Below, piece after piece: positions 1-8,497 of a DNA stretch of 64,000 nucleotides. The position numbers were made by a program, and so were the translations under genes. Source of the DNA: Paenibacillus sp. 37. Lineage in GTDB: Bacteria; Bacillota; Bacilli; Paenibacillales; Paenibacillaceae. A model generated the notes under the pieces. The model ran no database searches, was not told the DNA's origin, and worked only from the letters and a program-made list of their open reading frames with translations. Location: the NCBI RefSeq assembly GCF_008386395.1, contig NZ_CP043761.1, positions 1,736,001 to 1,800,000 on the forward strand, given 5' to 3'. Position 1 is the first letter of the stretch, and each line of letters begins with the position of its first letter.

Positions 1-531
1 GCTGTTCTGTGGATGTGGCTGTTACATCCAAACTTCGGATTGGTGAACGGGATGTTAGCGAATATCGGTATCGATGGGCCCGCTTGGCTTGGTGGTGAGT
101 CGTGGTCCAAGCCCTCTCTCATTCTGATGTCGCTTTGGGGTATTGGGCAAGCTGTCGTTATCTACCTTGCTGGATTAGGAGACATCCCTGAGGAGTACTA
201 TGAAGCGGCGCAAATCGATGGAGCTAACTGGTTTCAGAAAACGAGAAAGGTAACCTTACCTTTGCTCACTCCCGTTATTTTCTACAACCTTGTCATGGGA
301 ATGATTGGTGCATTCCAACAGTTTACTCTTCCCTATACATTGACCAAAGGGCAAGGAACTCCTGCAAATTCCATGACTTTTTACGTCATGTATTTATATG
401 AGAACGGCTTCAGGTATTTCAAAATGGGTTATGCCTCCGCAATGGCCTGGATCTTATTTATTATCGTTATGGCATTAACCGGAATTATTTTTATTACGTC
501 TAAACGCTGGGTTCATTATCAGGGGAAATAA
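1..531 (+). CDS. Sugar ABC transporter permease (5' end outside window)
   Basis: Inner-membrane permease subunit of a MalF-type (binding-protein-dependent, CUT1) sugar importer. The frame is open from base 1, so the N-terminus lies outside the window. The visible part has hydrophobic segments and the cytoplasmic EAA loop that docks on the ATPase (EYYEAAQIDGANWFQK). It ends in a basic tail (SKRWVHYQGK), as in this family. The next gene starts 17 bases downstream behind an AGGAGGA site and is its partner permease, so the two form a heterodimeric channel. The binding protein must lie upstream. Substrate cannot be read from the permease. Confidence 0.93.
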   Translation, partial: AVLWMWLLHPNFGLVNGMLANIGIDGPAWLGGESWSKPSLILMSLWGIGQAVVIYLAGLGDIPEEYYEAAQIDGANWFQKTRKVTLPLLTPVIFYNLVMGMIGAFQQFTLPYTLTKGQGTPANSMTFYVMYLYENGFRYFKMGYASAMAWILFIIVMALTGIIFITSKRWVHYQGK

Positions 532-548
532 GGAGGAGGAAGTAAGGG

Positions 549-1385
549 ATGAATCCTACCGCTATCAAAAGAATCAATCGTGCCTTAGCCTATGTATGTC
601 TAATTGTTGCTTCTGCATTTTTCATGATTCCGTTCATTTGGCTGCTTTCGACTTCTCTTAAACCACTCACACAAATCTTTACATTCCCACCAGAGTGGAT
701 TCCGCGTCCAATTCTGTGGAGTAATTATTCCCGTGCTGTTGAGTATATCCCTTTCTGGACATATCTGAAAAACACGGCGATTATAACTATTGTTAGTACG
801 CTTGGTGTGATCATATCCTGTCCCTTGGTTGCATATAGTTTTGCCAAGTTAGAGTACCGTGGGAGAGGTATACTTTTCTTTGTTACCCTTGCTGTTATGA
901 TGATCCCCGGACAGGTGACCATGATTCCTCTATTCCTGTTGTTTACTAAATTAGGTTGGGTAGGAACACCTCTTCCACTGATTGTACCCCAATTTTTTGG
1001 AGTGCCCATTTACATTTTTCTGTTGCGTCAGTTTTTCATGGGACTGCCTGATGCCCTGCGCGAAGCGGCCCGCTTAGACGGCGCTAGTGAGTTCCGCATA
1101 TATTTACAGATCATGTTTCCACTAGCCAAATCCGCCGTATTAGCCGTGGCATTGTTTCAATTTATGGGGAGCTGGACTGATTTCATGGGCCCCTTGCTTT
1201 ATTTAACCAATGAACCATCTTACACGGTTTCGCTCGGATTGCAGCAATTTCAGAGTCAAAAGGGATCCGAATGGGGTCTATTAATGGCGGTATCCACCTT
1301 GATGACATTACCTATTATTGTTCTATTCTTTTTTCTTCAAAAGACGTTTATTAGCGGCATTACATTTAGCGGTATAAAAGGTTGA
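549..1385 (+). CDS. Sugar ABC transporter permease, MalG-type
   Basis: Second permease of the same CUT1 sugar importer, 278 residues, close to the usual length. Six hydrophobic segments are visible, and the EAA loop (LREAARLDGASEFRIY) falls in the last third, as expected for the coupling helix contacting the ATP-binding subunit. The start ATG sits 9 bases after AGGAGGAAG. The C-terminus (FISGITFSGIKG) is the typical MalG-family ending with GIKG. No ATPase gene is present; in Firmicutes a shared MsmX-type ATPase usually serves such systems. That is family knowledge, not seen here. Confidence 0.95.
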   Translation: MNPTAIKRINRALAYVCLIVASAFFMIPFIWLLSTSLKPLTQIFTFPPEWIPRPILWSNYSRAVEYIPFWTYLKNTAIITIVSTLGVIISCPLVAYSFAKLEYRGRGILFFVTLAVMMIPGQVTMIPLFLLFTKLGWVGTPLPLIVPQFFGVPIYIFLLRQFFMGLPDALREAARLDGASEFRIYLQIMFPLAKSAVLAVALFQFMGSWTDFMGPLLYLTNEPSYTVSLGLQQFQSQKGSEWGLLMAVSTLMTLPIIVLFFFLQKTFISGITFSGIKG

Positions 1386-1415
1386 ACATCATTTGTATGA
1401 ATTAAGCTCCAGCGA

Positions 1416-1528
1416 TGCGGAACCCCAGGGATGTTAAGACGGACCATTCCGCGACATGGATCGGCTGTTATGGACCCACAGGCATCAATGGCATTATCGA
1501 TCAGATCGCTCAGGCTCTGTTGGCTTGA
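1416..1528 (+). pseudogene. Remnant of AraC/siderophore-binding regulator C-terminus
   Basis: From 1442 the frame reads SATWIGCYGPTGINGIIDQI and ends ALLA-stop at 1526-1528. This matches the last 28 residues of the intact regulator at 9271-11040 (ATWIGCYGPTGINGIVDQ, QALLG) nearly residue for residue. Similarity fades upstream of about 1416. No start or body remains, so this is a dead 3' fragment of a paralogue. A second remnant of the same gene family lies at 13534-13742. Confidence 0.85.
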
Positions 1529-1706
1529 GAGGCAGCTTTTAGATGAGGAGAAACATCCAGCTCGTGGTCTGTTCCCTAAGTCGTAAATGATTAGCATAGC
1601 CCCATTGTTAAAATTGTAAAATCGAAAGAAAACGTTATGCTGCACCTATGGGATGCAGCAGCGTAACACAAGCTGCATGGCCGATTGGCATTATGCAGCA
1701 GGAGGA

Positions 1707-1739
1707 AGCGCCACGACGATGAGGTCGCGGCGCTTTTTT
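1707..1739 (+). terminator. Rho-independent terminator
   Basis: An 11-bp stem, AGCGCCACGAC (1707-1717) with GTCGCGGCGCT (1724-1734), has one A-C mismatch and a 6-base loop, and is followed by six T. It is also the first hairpin of the row that continues at 1742-1876. Confidence 0.7.
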
Positions 1740-1741
1740 GC

Positions 1742-1876
1742 GTGCATCACGGCGCAGCTATCGTGATGCACCAAGTGTTGCCATCATGCAAGTGTGCTCG
1801 TGATGGCAGCATGAGCACCGCGCTAATGCACGCGGTGCAACCTCATGAGGTGCTGCCCATTGGGCGCAGCACCTCA
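1742..1876. repeat. Row of four tandem GC-rich hairpins
   Basis: Four inverted repeats follow one another: 1742-1751/1762-1771 (10 bp, GTGCATCACG), 1776-1786/1801-1811 (11 bp with one G-U, core TGCCATCA), 1815-1822/1831-1838 (8 bp, GCACCGCG) and 1846-1856/1866-1876 (11 bp, TGAGGTGCTGC). With the terminator at 1707 the hairpins start every 31-37 bases. Stem sequences differ, so this is repeated structure rather than repeated sequence. No plausible reading frame covers it. Function unknown; a structured RNA or a nested remnant of repeats are both possible. Confidence 0.75.
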
Positions 1877-2009
1877 TCCAGACGCGGCTTGCCATTGCAT
1901 AAGCAGCGCTCCGTTTCACCTTTTACAACACTAAAAGCATCATTTAAATCGGAGAAAACAACATGATATAATCAAAGCAAAACGGATCAAGGCAGGAGAG
2001 TTAGAGAGC

Positions 2010-2339
2010 ATGGATGATTTTACGAAGAAACGAATTCAAAAGATTATGGACCATTACACCGAGAAGGCTGTACCCGAGCATGTGTAAAGTCAGATAAAGA
2101 TTAGTTATAAAATCAGAGGACAACATGTGACGTTGATTGAAGAAAGACAAACCTTTCAAAGTGATCAATGGGTATAGATGCCGGTAGCACAGTTCAGATT
2201 GGATGAGAAGACATGGAAAGTGTATTGGCAGGACAGTAAAGGTAAATGGCATTTCATCGATGATATCGAACCGAACGAAGATTTTGAAACACAACTCAGG
2301 ATCGTTGATGAAGGTCATAACGGAAAGTTCTGGGGTTAA
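2010..2339 (+). pseudogene. DUF3024 family protein, two in-frame stops
   Basis: One uninterrupted frame of 110 codons from ATG 2010 reads MDDFTKKRIQKIMDHYTEKA at the start and has WKVYWQDSKGKWHFIDDI and a final GKFWG, the pattern of the DUF3024 family of small Firmicute proteins. It carries TAA at codon 26 (2085-2087) and TAG at codon 56 (2175-2177) but no frameshift. A good ribosome site (GGCAGGAG) and a TATAAT at 1967-1972 precede it. Two clean nonsense mutations with otherwise intact coding suggest recent inactivation; readthrough is less likely. Function of the family is unknown. Confidence 0.8.
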
Positions 2340-2387
2340 TTTTTCATATGTCAAATCGGCAACTATTGAAGAGACGGAGGCCACAGA

Positions 2388-3032
2388 ATGGATCTGAAGA
2401 CGTACCTGGCAGAGCATTTTCCAAACCTGACCTTAGAACCGCCTCATTTTTATAATTGGGATGTTGCAATACGATTCGAGCTTGGCAATCCTCTGATGTT
2501 TGGAATGAATACGGAGCATTACATGGAACAAGTTTATCATCGATCAATTGAATTATTTAAGGCTCTTCATGATCAAGAAGATGAAGTCCTATTAATAACT
2601 CAAGCTTATTTTGCAGATAAGCCTAAACACAAAGTGAAGAAATTGAACCTGTACAGGAAATATATCAAGAAGAAAGGGCCGATTAGAGCCTTAAGACTTG
2701 AGATATTTCCAGGTTTGAATTGTGAATCGGATAACATCCTAGACCCAAGGAACAACATGTATAGGTACTGGACTAAATGTAGAGTTGAGGACTTGAAATA
2801 TAATCAGTTAATCAAAGCTATATGTAATCATGATGTTGGAATTAAGCCAAAGATTTATCATAGGGTGTATTTCATTAATATAAGTAAGAAAACGATATTT
2901 CATATCTATGATGATAGAGGTTGCGATGTTATTTCAGCATCAAGGGAAGCGCTAGTGGATATCTATTCAGAATATAACGATTGGATTCTAGATTATGATC
3001 GAGACAGAATTAACAATGTATTTCTAGGATAA
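2388..3032 (+). CDS. DUF3885 domain-containing protein
   Basis: 214-residue soluble protein starting 7 bases after GGAGG. The C-terminal part (FHIYDDRGCDVISAS, then YNDWILDYDR) is the signature of DUF3885, a family common in Bacillus and Paenibacillus accessory regions. The N-terminal half has the RFELG and MEQVYHRSIELFKALH segments usual for the family. No catalytic motif or signal peptide is visible. Function is unknown; such proteins often sit among immunity-like orphans, as here. Confidence 0.85.
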   Translation: MDLKTYLAEHFPNLTLEPPHFYNWDVAIRFELGNPLMFGMNTEHYMEQVYHRSIELFKALHDQEDEVLLITQAYFADKPKHKVKKLNLYRKYIKKKGPIRALRLEIFPGLNCESDNILDPRNNMYRYWTKCRVEDLKYNQLIKAICNHDVGIKPKIYHRVYFINISKKTIFHIYDDRGCDVISASREALVDIYSEYNDWILDYDRDRINNVFLG

Positions 3033-3070
3033 TGCGGGAAAACCTGAAATTCAATCGATTATAATCCCGA

Positions 3071-3181
3071 ATGGAATGGATGATCGATGATCCAAGACAA
3101 TATTCTGATGTTGATCGAGCAGGGATAACGTATTATTTGAAACACTGGTTTGAAAAGAACTTAAAGAGTGTCCAGATGTAA
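3071..3181 (+). pseudogene. Possible C-terminal gene fragment
   Basis: A short frame reads MEWMIDDPRQYSDVDRAGIT and ends KNLKSVQM-stop (36 codons). Composition looks like real protein (aromatic and charged residues alternate) but there is no ribosome site before the ATG. It may be the tail of a lost gene. Identity unknown. Confidence 0.3.
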
Positions 3182-3193
3182 GGAGTAAGGATT

Positions 3194-3607
3194 ATGTATA
3201 AAAAAGAGAAGGAGTCTATCATCGTTTTGATTGTACTTGCTGTAGTTGTATTCGGAGTTATATGGTACCTAAAAGTAGGCTATCTATTAAAGAAACCGGA
3301 GATGCCCGAAGCAAATATTGCAATTCAGACCGAAATGGTCAATAGTGGTGCGATCAGTTTACGAAATGCTGATTACACGGAAAATCAAATCAAGATTGGA
3401 TATGAAGTGAAAGGATTCAGTTTGGAGGAATATAATATTGCTTATGAGCTTTATCATGACGGACATTTGATTTCAACTTCTGGCTCAACAGGTGGAGGTT
3501 TAATAGAACTGAATGAAAAGCATCATTACTTCATTGGTCATGAGAATATAACTGAAATGAATCTTCCTGAATCTATACATCTAAATGTGGAGATTAAATT
3601 AAAGTGA
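3194..3607 (+). CDS. Membrane-anchored protein of unknown function
   Basis: 137 residues. After a charged start (MYKKEKES) one strongly hydrophobic helix (residues about 9-25, IIVLIVLAVVVFGVIWYL) anchors it, leaving a 110-residue domain outside the cell that looks beta-rich (alternating polar and hydrophobic stretches such as IKIGYEVKGF and YELYHDGHLIST). No Cys-containing lipobox. Ribosome site AAGGAG lies 8 bases before ATG. I do not recognise the family. Confidence 0.75.
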   Translation: MYKKEKESIIVLIVLAVVVFGVIWYLKVGYLLKKPEMPEANIAIQTEMVNSGAISLRNADYTENQIKIGYEVKGFSLEEYNIAYELYHDGHLISTSGSTGGGLIELNEKHHYFIGHENITEMNLPESIHLNVEIKLK

Positions 3608-3731
3608 TACCCAATGATTTTAGACAAAAATCGATAACTTCATCATTTGCCGTAAGTCTTGATAAAGAAGTGCAATAGATTGAAGGGAGCAGCTATGTCC
3701 GCAAAGGGATGATCGTTGCATCATGAAAACC

Positions 3732-4334
3732 TTAATCCGGATTATACTTCTCCATGACAGAGTTACGAAATGTTTCGTATTCTGATAACGCTTGTGCAGT
3801 GGAGGATTGAGGTACACTATATTGAGTTATCCCTTCAAGGCTGAATTTGCCCAAGTTATCATTGATTAATCCATAATCACCAAAGGTGTTTTTCATCAAG
3901 AAAAGCACACTTTTATCACCCTTCTGTAGTTCTACATAGTCATTAACTGTATATTTGACGTCTCCTTCGAGGCTAACGGGTTCAATGATTGTCAATTCGT
4001 TCTGATCCGAAGGGAAATCGTCGGGTTTCTTTAATATCTTTTCAATCTTGATGTTTGTATTGGTGTGAAAGGACTGCATGGTTCCATCATCAAATGCAGT
4101 AATAACATGCTCTCGATCTCTGAAATCTTCTGTTGCATAACCAATAACGATCAGTTCAACGAACGCATCCAGCTTATCTATTTCATGAAATATTAAAGAG
4201 TTGGCTGAAAGGTTGACGACTTTATGAATGGGCACGTCCGGTTTCGATTGACCATTTACGTAAGCGATTGCAACAGCAAAAATAGCCAATACGAATAAAG
4301 AGACTAGAACAACCTTCTTTTTGAAAAAAGACAT
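3732..4334 (-). CDS. Secreted or membrane-anchored protein of unknown function
   Basis: 200 residues from the ATG at 4334, chosen because GAGAGGATGAG lies just before it on the minus strand; a longer reading upstream lacks a site. MSFFKKK is followed by a hydrophobic helix (VVLVSLFVLAIFAVAIAYV), so it is a signal peptide or anchor. The rest is a soluble domain with FVELIVIGYAT and SVLFLMKNTFGDYGLIND segments; the latter is reminiscent of small Bacillus secreted proteins that bind or modulate envelope stress, but no named family is recognised. It is transcribed against its neighbours. Confidence 0.7.
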   Translation of the reverse strand: MSFFKKKVVLVSLFVLAIFAVAIAYVNGQSKPDVPIHKVVNLSANSLIFHEIDKLDAFVELIVIGYATEDFRDREHVITAFDDGTMQSFHTNTNIKIEKILKKPDDFPSDQNELTIIEPVSLEGDVKYTVNDYVELQKGDKSVLFLMKNTFGDYGLINDNLGKFSLEGITQYSVPQSSTAQALSEYETFRNSVMEKYNPD

Positions 4335-4475
4335 GATCTCATCCTCTCTGTTAGATTTAGTATATTGAAAGTATTTTGCTTCATTTCTACTATACACATA
4401 TTTGAAAATTATTGTAAATTGGTTGTGCCAAACTAAAAGTGGTAAAGCGGTGAAACAAACGAGGAGATGGTACGA

Positions 4476-5201
4476 ATGGATCAACAAGAATATGGCCGCT
4501 ATTTATTATCGATGGGCGGAGAAGATATTGAGCGAGAAGATGATGAACAGGTTGAGGCAGACCATCTCTACGGATTTTTTCAATGGTTTATGCCATCGGG
4601 AGCAGGGATTGAACGTGTGTTTGAGCCGATTCCAGAGAGCCAGTGTTTTCTGGACAGAATACGTCTGATCTATGAGATGTTGAATCCAGAGGAATTCGCT
4701 GGCGAATATGTGCCGGGTTATTTCAATGGTGGACATGAGGATGCTTCCGAGGAAACGCTCCGTGGTCTAGGGGAAGAACTAATTCAAAGATTGAAGAGTC
4801 TGTTCTCCATGGTGCCGGAGGATGATGAACTAGCAGACGTAGCTAAGAAAGCATACGGGGCTTTGGCGTGTGTAAAGGAAGTGGTTGCACTACCACCAGG
4901 GGAAATTACCAAGTTAGAACAAGGACTGATTCAAGGCACGGATGAAGAGGATAGCGAGGTCGTTTACGAAGCACTTGGTGACCTACTTCGCTCACGCAAA
5001 GATTACAATGAAGCTATCGAAATATTGAGCGAAGCCTACTATTCCATCGCTTGCGATTATTGGGTAGCCTATTACTTGCAATGGCCCCGTTATCAAGGTT
5101 TGCAAGAGGCGGAAAACTGCTTATATCCATACTTTGAGCTATACTGCTATGGCTATAATCTTCATTGGACACAAACGAAGCTATACATTGGTAAACGTTA
5201 A
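4476..5201 (+). CDS. Hypothetical acidic helical protein
   Basis: 241 residues. The ATG at 4476 is used because GAGGAG ends 9 bases before it; an ATG at 4467 in the same frame touches the site. The protein is very acidic in its first 120 residues (EDIEREDDEQVEADH). The C-terminal third (VVYEALGDLLRSRKDYNEAI followed by EILSEAYYSIACDYWVAYYL) looks like a pair of TPR-type helices. No catalytic motif. Family not recognised; a TPR-like protein-binding role is only a guess. Confidence 0.7.
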   Translation: MDQQEYGRYLLSMGGEDIEREDDEQVEADHLYGFFQWFMPSGAGIERVFEPIPESQCFLDRIRLIYEMLNPEEFAGEYVPGYFNGGHEDASEETLRGLGEELIQRLKSLFSMVPEDDELADVAKKAYGALACVKEVVALPPGEITKLEQGLIQGTDEEDSEVVYEALGDLLRSRKDYNEAIEILSEAYYSIACDYWVAYYLQWPRYQGLQEAENCLYPYFELYCYGYNLHWTQTKLYIGKR

Positions 5202-5256
5202 AACGTTACGATTGTTTGTATAATTGATATGGTATGAATTGTGGAGGGGACAAAAT

Positions 5257-5970
5257 ATGTTTGCTGATCTATATAACAGACGCGGTATTACTTTACCTGC
5301 TACAATCGTTGAGGAGTTAGAAGTTCATCTTCAGAAACAGAAGGATTACAAGTTTTTTCTCCGATTAATGCAGCGCGACGAGATCGTTGAATCATTGGAT
5401 GATATGGCTGGAATAGAGGTGTACCACAATATGATTCCTTTATGGACAGATGATCATTCGAACTACATAGGCTTACATGTGGAAGGTGCATGCCAGTACA
5501 GGATAAGTTATATCAGCCATGAGGAGACGGATATAGCTCCAGCATATAGAAGTGCAGGCTCATTCATACGTGAACTGGAACGAAATCCTCATCAGGATTG
5601 GGATGAATTGAAGAAAGACTATCCCAGCGATATTGAACTTAGTAGAGATCAAATGAATGAAGACTTAAGTTGTATTCATGAATTGAACGATGTAATTGAG
5701 TCTGATCCACGATTAAATGAGGATGTTCGTTGTCAGTACATTTATTGCATTATGGCATTAACCCCGCAAAGCCATCTGGATTCTCTGATGAAATATATAG
5801 ATGATGAAGATATGTATGTTCAAGAGAGAGCATGCCAGATTATGGGGTTCCATCGTTACACGCCGGCTAGAGAAAAATTAGTAGAAGTCTCCAAAAAAGG
5901 AATGCATAATGGGGAAACTAGCGGCCAAACGAGCATTAGCCAAAATGAGAGAACAACGAAAAGAAAATAA
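5257..5970 (+). CDS. SMI1-like / HEAT-tail protein, possible frameshift near the end
   Basis: 237 residues from ATG 5257 behind GGAGGGG. The first half (TIVEELEVHLQ, IPLWTDDHSNYIGLHVEG) resembles SMI1/KNR4-type proteins, which include many toxin-immunity proteins. The second half ends in a HEAT-like helix pair (SLMKYIDDEDMYVQERACQI). The last 20 residues in this frame are Ser/Thr/Gln-rich, whereas the -1 frame from an A-run at 5893 gives a basic helix (KLAAKRALAKMREQRK) ending at 5980. That could be a frameshift or a tiny overlapping gene at 5909-5980. Confidence 0.7.
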   Translation: MFADLYNRRGITLPATIVEELEVHLQKQKDYKFFLRLMQRDEIVESLDDMAGIEVYHNMIPLWTDDHSNYIGLHVEGACQYRISYISHEETDIAPAYRSAGSFIRELERNPHQDWDELKKDYPSDIELSRDQMNEDLSCIHELNDVIESDPRLNEDVRCQYIYCIMALTPQSHLDSLMKYIDDEDMYVQERACQIMGFHRYTPAREKLVEVSKKGMHNGETSGQTSISQNERTTKRK

Positions 5971-6003
5971 GATAAAATAAATCTAATGATAAGGGTGATC
6001 GAT

Positions 6004-6600
6004 ATGGAACGAGGACTCATTATATTTTTGAACGGAACGTCAAGTTCGGGGAAGACAAGCATTGCGATGGAAATGAAAAATCAGGGAGACATTCCGTTTC
6101 ATCATCTATCTGTAGATCAATTTCTGCATAATTATGATCAATTTATCGACAATACATATCCAGATATGAAACCAACAAGAGAAGTGGAACACCATGTGAT
6201 GACCGATATCCTGTTCGACCCCATCAATTCGTTGTACTGTGCAACCATTAAACTGTTTTCGGAGATGGGTCTGAATGTCATCGTGGATACGGTCATCAGC
6301 AATGACAAGTGGTTTAACGATTTTTATGAGTTACTATTGGATTATCCGATATTGTTTGTAGGTGTACACTGCTCGAAAGAAGAACTCACCAGAAGAGAGC
6401 AGAGCAGGGGAGATCGCGAGATTGGACTTGCCCATTCCCAGTTTGACTACATCTACTCTTATGATGAATATGATCTGGAAGTGAATACGGAAGAGCTTAG
6501 CTCAGCTGCATGTGCGGAAAAGATATTAAGTTATATCAAGTCCGATCAAGAATACTCGGCATTGAAGAAGTTAAGCAGAAGAGAGGTAAAAACATCGTAA
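6004..6600 (+). CDS. Chloramphenicol phosphotransferase-like P-loop kinase
   Basis: 198 residues from ATG 6004, placed by AAGGGTG just upstream. A Walker A loop is at the very N-terminus (LNGTSSSGKTSIA), followed by HHLSVDQFLHNY, and VIVDTVISN precedes an FVGVHCSKEELTRRE segment with the RGDR lid residues. This order is that of the CPT family (chloramphenicol 3-O-phosphotransferase and related small-molecule kinases), whose members are usually about 180-200 residues. Substrate is not readable; chloramphenicol phosphorylation is only one option. Confidence 0.8.
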   Translation: MERGLIIFLNGTSSSGKTSIAMEMKNQGDIPFHHLSVDQFLHNYDQFIDNTYPDMKPTREVEHHVMTDILFDPINSLYCATIKLFSEMGLNVIVDTVISNDKWFNDFYELLLDYPILFVGVHCSKEELTRREQSRGDREIGLAHSQFDYIYSYDEYDLEVNTEELSSAACAEKILSYIKSDQEYSALKKLSRREVKTS

Positions 6601-6605
6601 AAGTA

Positions 6606-6911
6606 ATGAATTCAAGGCCAAGGCTGGTAGGCTGGCGTTTTGATGATGAGGTTAGGTCGGATCATCCGGAAGACTGGAATTGGATAGAGATCACAATGGT
6701 TTTCACAGATGGTTCTAGACGATGGAGCATCTTATATACACCAGAACGTTTGCTAAATAATTTGTCTCGACTGGACATTGACCCACCAGGTCTTCATATG
6801 CAGCAACTGATTGTTGTTAGAAGCTATGAAGTGGATGACATTGAGAGAGTGTTGAACGTTTTTGATGAAGAAGATAAATTGATCGAGGCATCAAAGGAAT
6901 ATCCAGAGTAG
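6606..6911 (+). CDS. Hypothetical protein, small
   Basis: 101 residues from ATG 6606. The only good ribosome site (GAGAGG, 6581-6586) is 19 bases away, but 7 bases before an in-frame ATC at 6594, so an ATC start (4 residues longer) is possible. The product has WNWIEITMVFTDGSRRWSIL and TPERLLNNLSRLDIDPPGLH and looks like a compact alpha/beta domain. It follows the kinase gene by a few bases and may be co-transcribed. No family recognised. Confidence 0.65.
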   Translation: MNSRPRLVGWRFDDEVRSDHPEDWNWIEITMVFTDGSRRWSILYTPERLLNNLSRLDIDPPGLHMQQLIVVRSYEVDDIERVLNVFDEEDKLIEASKEYPE

Positions 6912-7039
6912 CTTTGAAATGATGAGTTCTATATAAGATGTGTTAATGCATGTTGGAAGGTTGTCTGATTCTCTATGGAATAGAGAAGGCCCTTCCTCTT
7001 TTTGATTTTATAATTTTTGTGGACAAGGAGGGCAACGCA

Positions 7040-7318
7040 ATGAATCCAGAAGACCATATCCAACATATGTTGCAGGTGATCATCGAAAAAACACAATCCA
7101 TCATTAAGGATAGCAATAAACAATCCCTCGGCTCACTGGAATATTTCCTGGGACATATTTTGGAGTATCGGGATGGACAGCAATACTTGTCTAATGATTG
7201 GCATATCCGCACACCGCGCTGGCTGGGGGAGTATGGAAATACACCGGAGGAAGAAGAGCTTCTTTGGGATATCTACCGATTGCAAGCGTACATTGCAGAA
7301 AAGTTAAAGGGCGGATAA
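7040..7318 (+). CDS. Hypothetical protein, small
   Basis: 92 residues from ATG 7040, 8 bases after AAGGAGG; upstream in-frame codons lack a site. Mostly helical, with an aromatic centre (HIRTPRWLGEYGNTPEEEEL). No signal peptide. Family not recognised. It is the last gene before the iron-regulated locus. Confidence 0.65.
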   Translation: MNPEDHIQHMLQVIIEKTQSIIKDSNKQSLGSLEYFLGHILEYRDGQQYLSNDWHIRTPRWLGEYGNTPEEEELLWDIYRLQAYIAEKLKGG

Positions 7319-7409
7319 GTGATTCGTGATGTCGCATTAGTCCGGCTGAAATGTCGCAAAAGTACATGGTAACCCGATACGGAGATCGTATATACTCTCT
7401 TTATGTTTC

Positions 7410-7428
7410 GATAATGAAAATCATTATC
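7410..7428. promoter_or_regulatory. Fur box
   Basis: GATAATGAAAATCATTATC differs from the classical 19-bp Fur consensus (GATAATGATAATCATTATC) at one base. It lies 27 bases before the ATG of the siderophore-binding lipoprotein, where a bound repressor would block transcription. This predicts iron-dependent repression of the three genes downstream. Confidence 0.93.
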
Positions 7429-7455
7429 ACTAGTATACATAAGGGGGATTTACAA

Positions 7456-8496
7456 ATGAAACAAGGAACAAAGGGGCAAGCAGCCGGAACCAAAGGCTAT
7501 GCTGCTCACAAATCACGATTACTCATGGGCTTGATGTTGGCCCTTATTCTTGTATTGACAGCTTGCGGTGCTGCAACAGGTACAGATAGCGGTAAGCAAT
7601 CTGCGGCAACACCAGCAGAGACACCTGCGAATGCGGAAACACAGACGGATGGAGCTTTTCCCGTAACGATCAAGGGTATGAAGGGTGACATCACTCTAAA
7701 CGAAAAACCACAGAGAATTGCAATTCTCGATGTTAAATTTTTGGATCAAATGTTAGCGATCGGTGAGAAGCCAGCAGGTAGTGTTATTGCAGGAGGGAAT
7801 ACCGATTTTCCAGAATATTTAGGAGACCAACCGAATGGCGTAGAAGTTCTGGGTACACGAGACGAGCCGAACCTGGAAGCGATTGTTGCACTCGACCCGG
7901 ATCTGATCATCATGACCGACTTCCAGGAGAAACAGTATGAAAGTGTAAGCAAAATTGCACCTACCCTCGTACTCGATTTCTACGAAGACTGGCGTGATAC
8001 GTTAGCTACGGTTGCCCAAGTTACAGACAAGCAGGACGAGGCAGAGAAAGTGCGCACAGCGTATGAAGACAAAATTGCCGGGCTGAAGACAAAATTGTCA
8101 GAGAAGCTGGGTGATGAAACAGTGGCGATCATTCGTCCACGAAAAGAAGGAATTCGTGTTCACGGTATTGAGCACCGCATTGGCGGTATTATGTACAATG
8201 ACTTGGGGCTGAAAATGCCTGCTCTGGTACAGGAGATTAATGAAGATGGTTCAGTAGAAATCTCGATGGAAAAAGTGCCTGAGATCGGGGCAGATCGTTA
8301 TTTTGTGCTGTCGGATGAACTGTTTGCGGCAGAGGCAGAAGCTATGTTGACTAATCCCGTGTGGAAGTCCCTCGATGCTGTGAAAAATAACCGCACGTAT
8401 GATGTAAACTCAACACTTTGGATCGCTTATTATGGACCGCTTGCGATTAATCTGATTGTAGATCAGGCATCGGAAGCCCTGCTCGGATCGAACTAA
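7456..8496 (+). CDS. Iron-siderophore ABC transporter substrate-binding lipoprotein
   Basis: 346 residues from ATG 7456, behind AAGGGGGAT. A signal helix (LLMGLMLALILVLTACG) ends in a lipobox, so the mature protein is lipid-anchored at Cys. The rest is a FepB/FhuD-type binding fold: ITLNEKPQRIAILDVKFLDQ, LEAIVALDPDLIIM and a C-terminal VNSTLWIAYYGPLAIN. It captures a ferric siderophore for import. A Fur box lies just upstream. No permease or ATPase gene follows, which is unusual; the import channel must be encoded elsewhere. The C-terminal fold is related to that of the regulator at 9271. Confidence 0.93.
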   Translation: MKQGTKGQAAGTKGYAAHKSRLLMGLMLALILVLTACGAATGTDSGKQSAATPAETPANAETQTDGAFPVTIKGMKGDITLNEKPQRIAILDVKFLDQMLAIGEKPAGSVIAGGNTDFPEYLGDQPNGVEVLGTRDEPNLEAIVALDPDLIIMTDFQEKQYESVSKIAPTLVLDFYEDWRDTLATVAQVTDKQDEAEKVRTAYEDKIAGLKTKLSEKLGDETVAIIRPRKEGIRVHGIEHRIGGIMYNDLGLKMPALVQEINEDGSVEISMEKVPEIGADRYFVLSDELFAAEAEAMLTNPVWKSLDAVKNNRTYDVNSTLWIAYYGPLAINLIVDQASEALLGSN

Positions 8497-8497
8497 T

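Noticed and set aside
1685..1966. Plus-strand frame of 93 codons over the hairpin row
   Set aside because: Cys/His/Ser-rich composition produced by GC-rich inverted repeats, no ribosome site; structure explains it better than coding.
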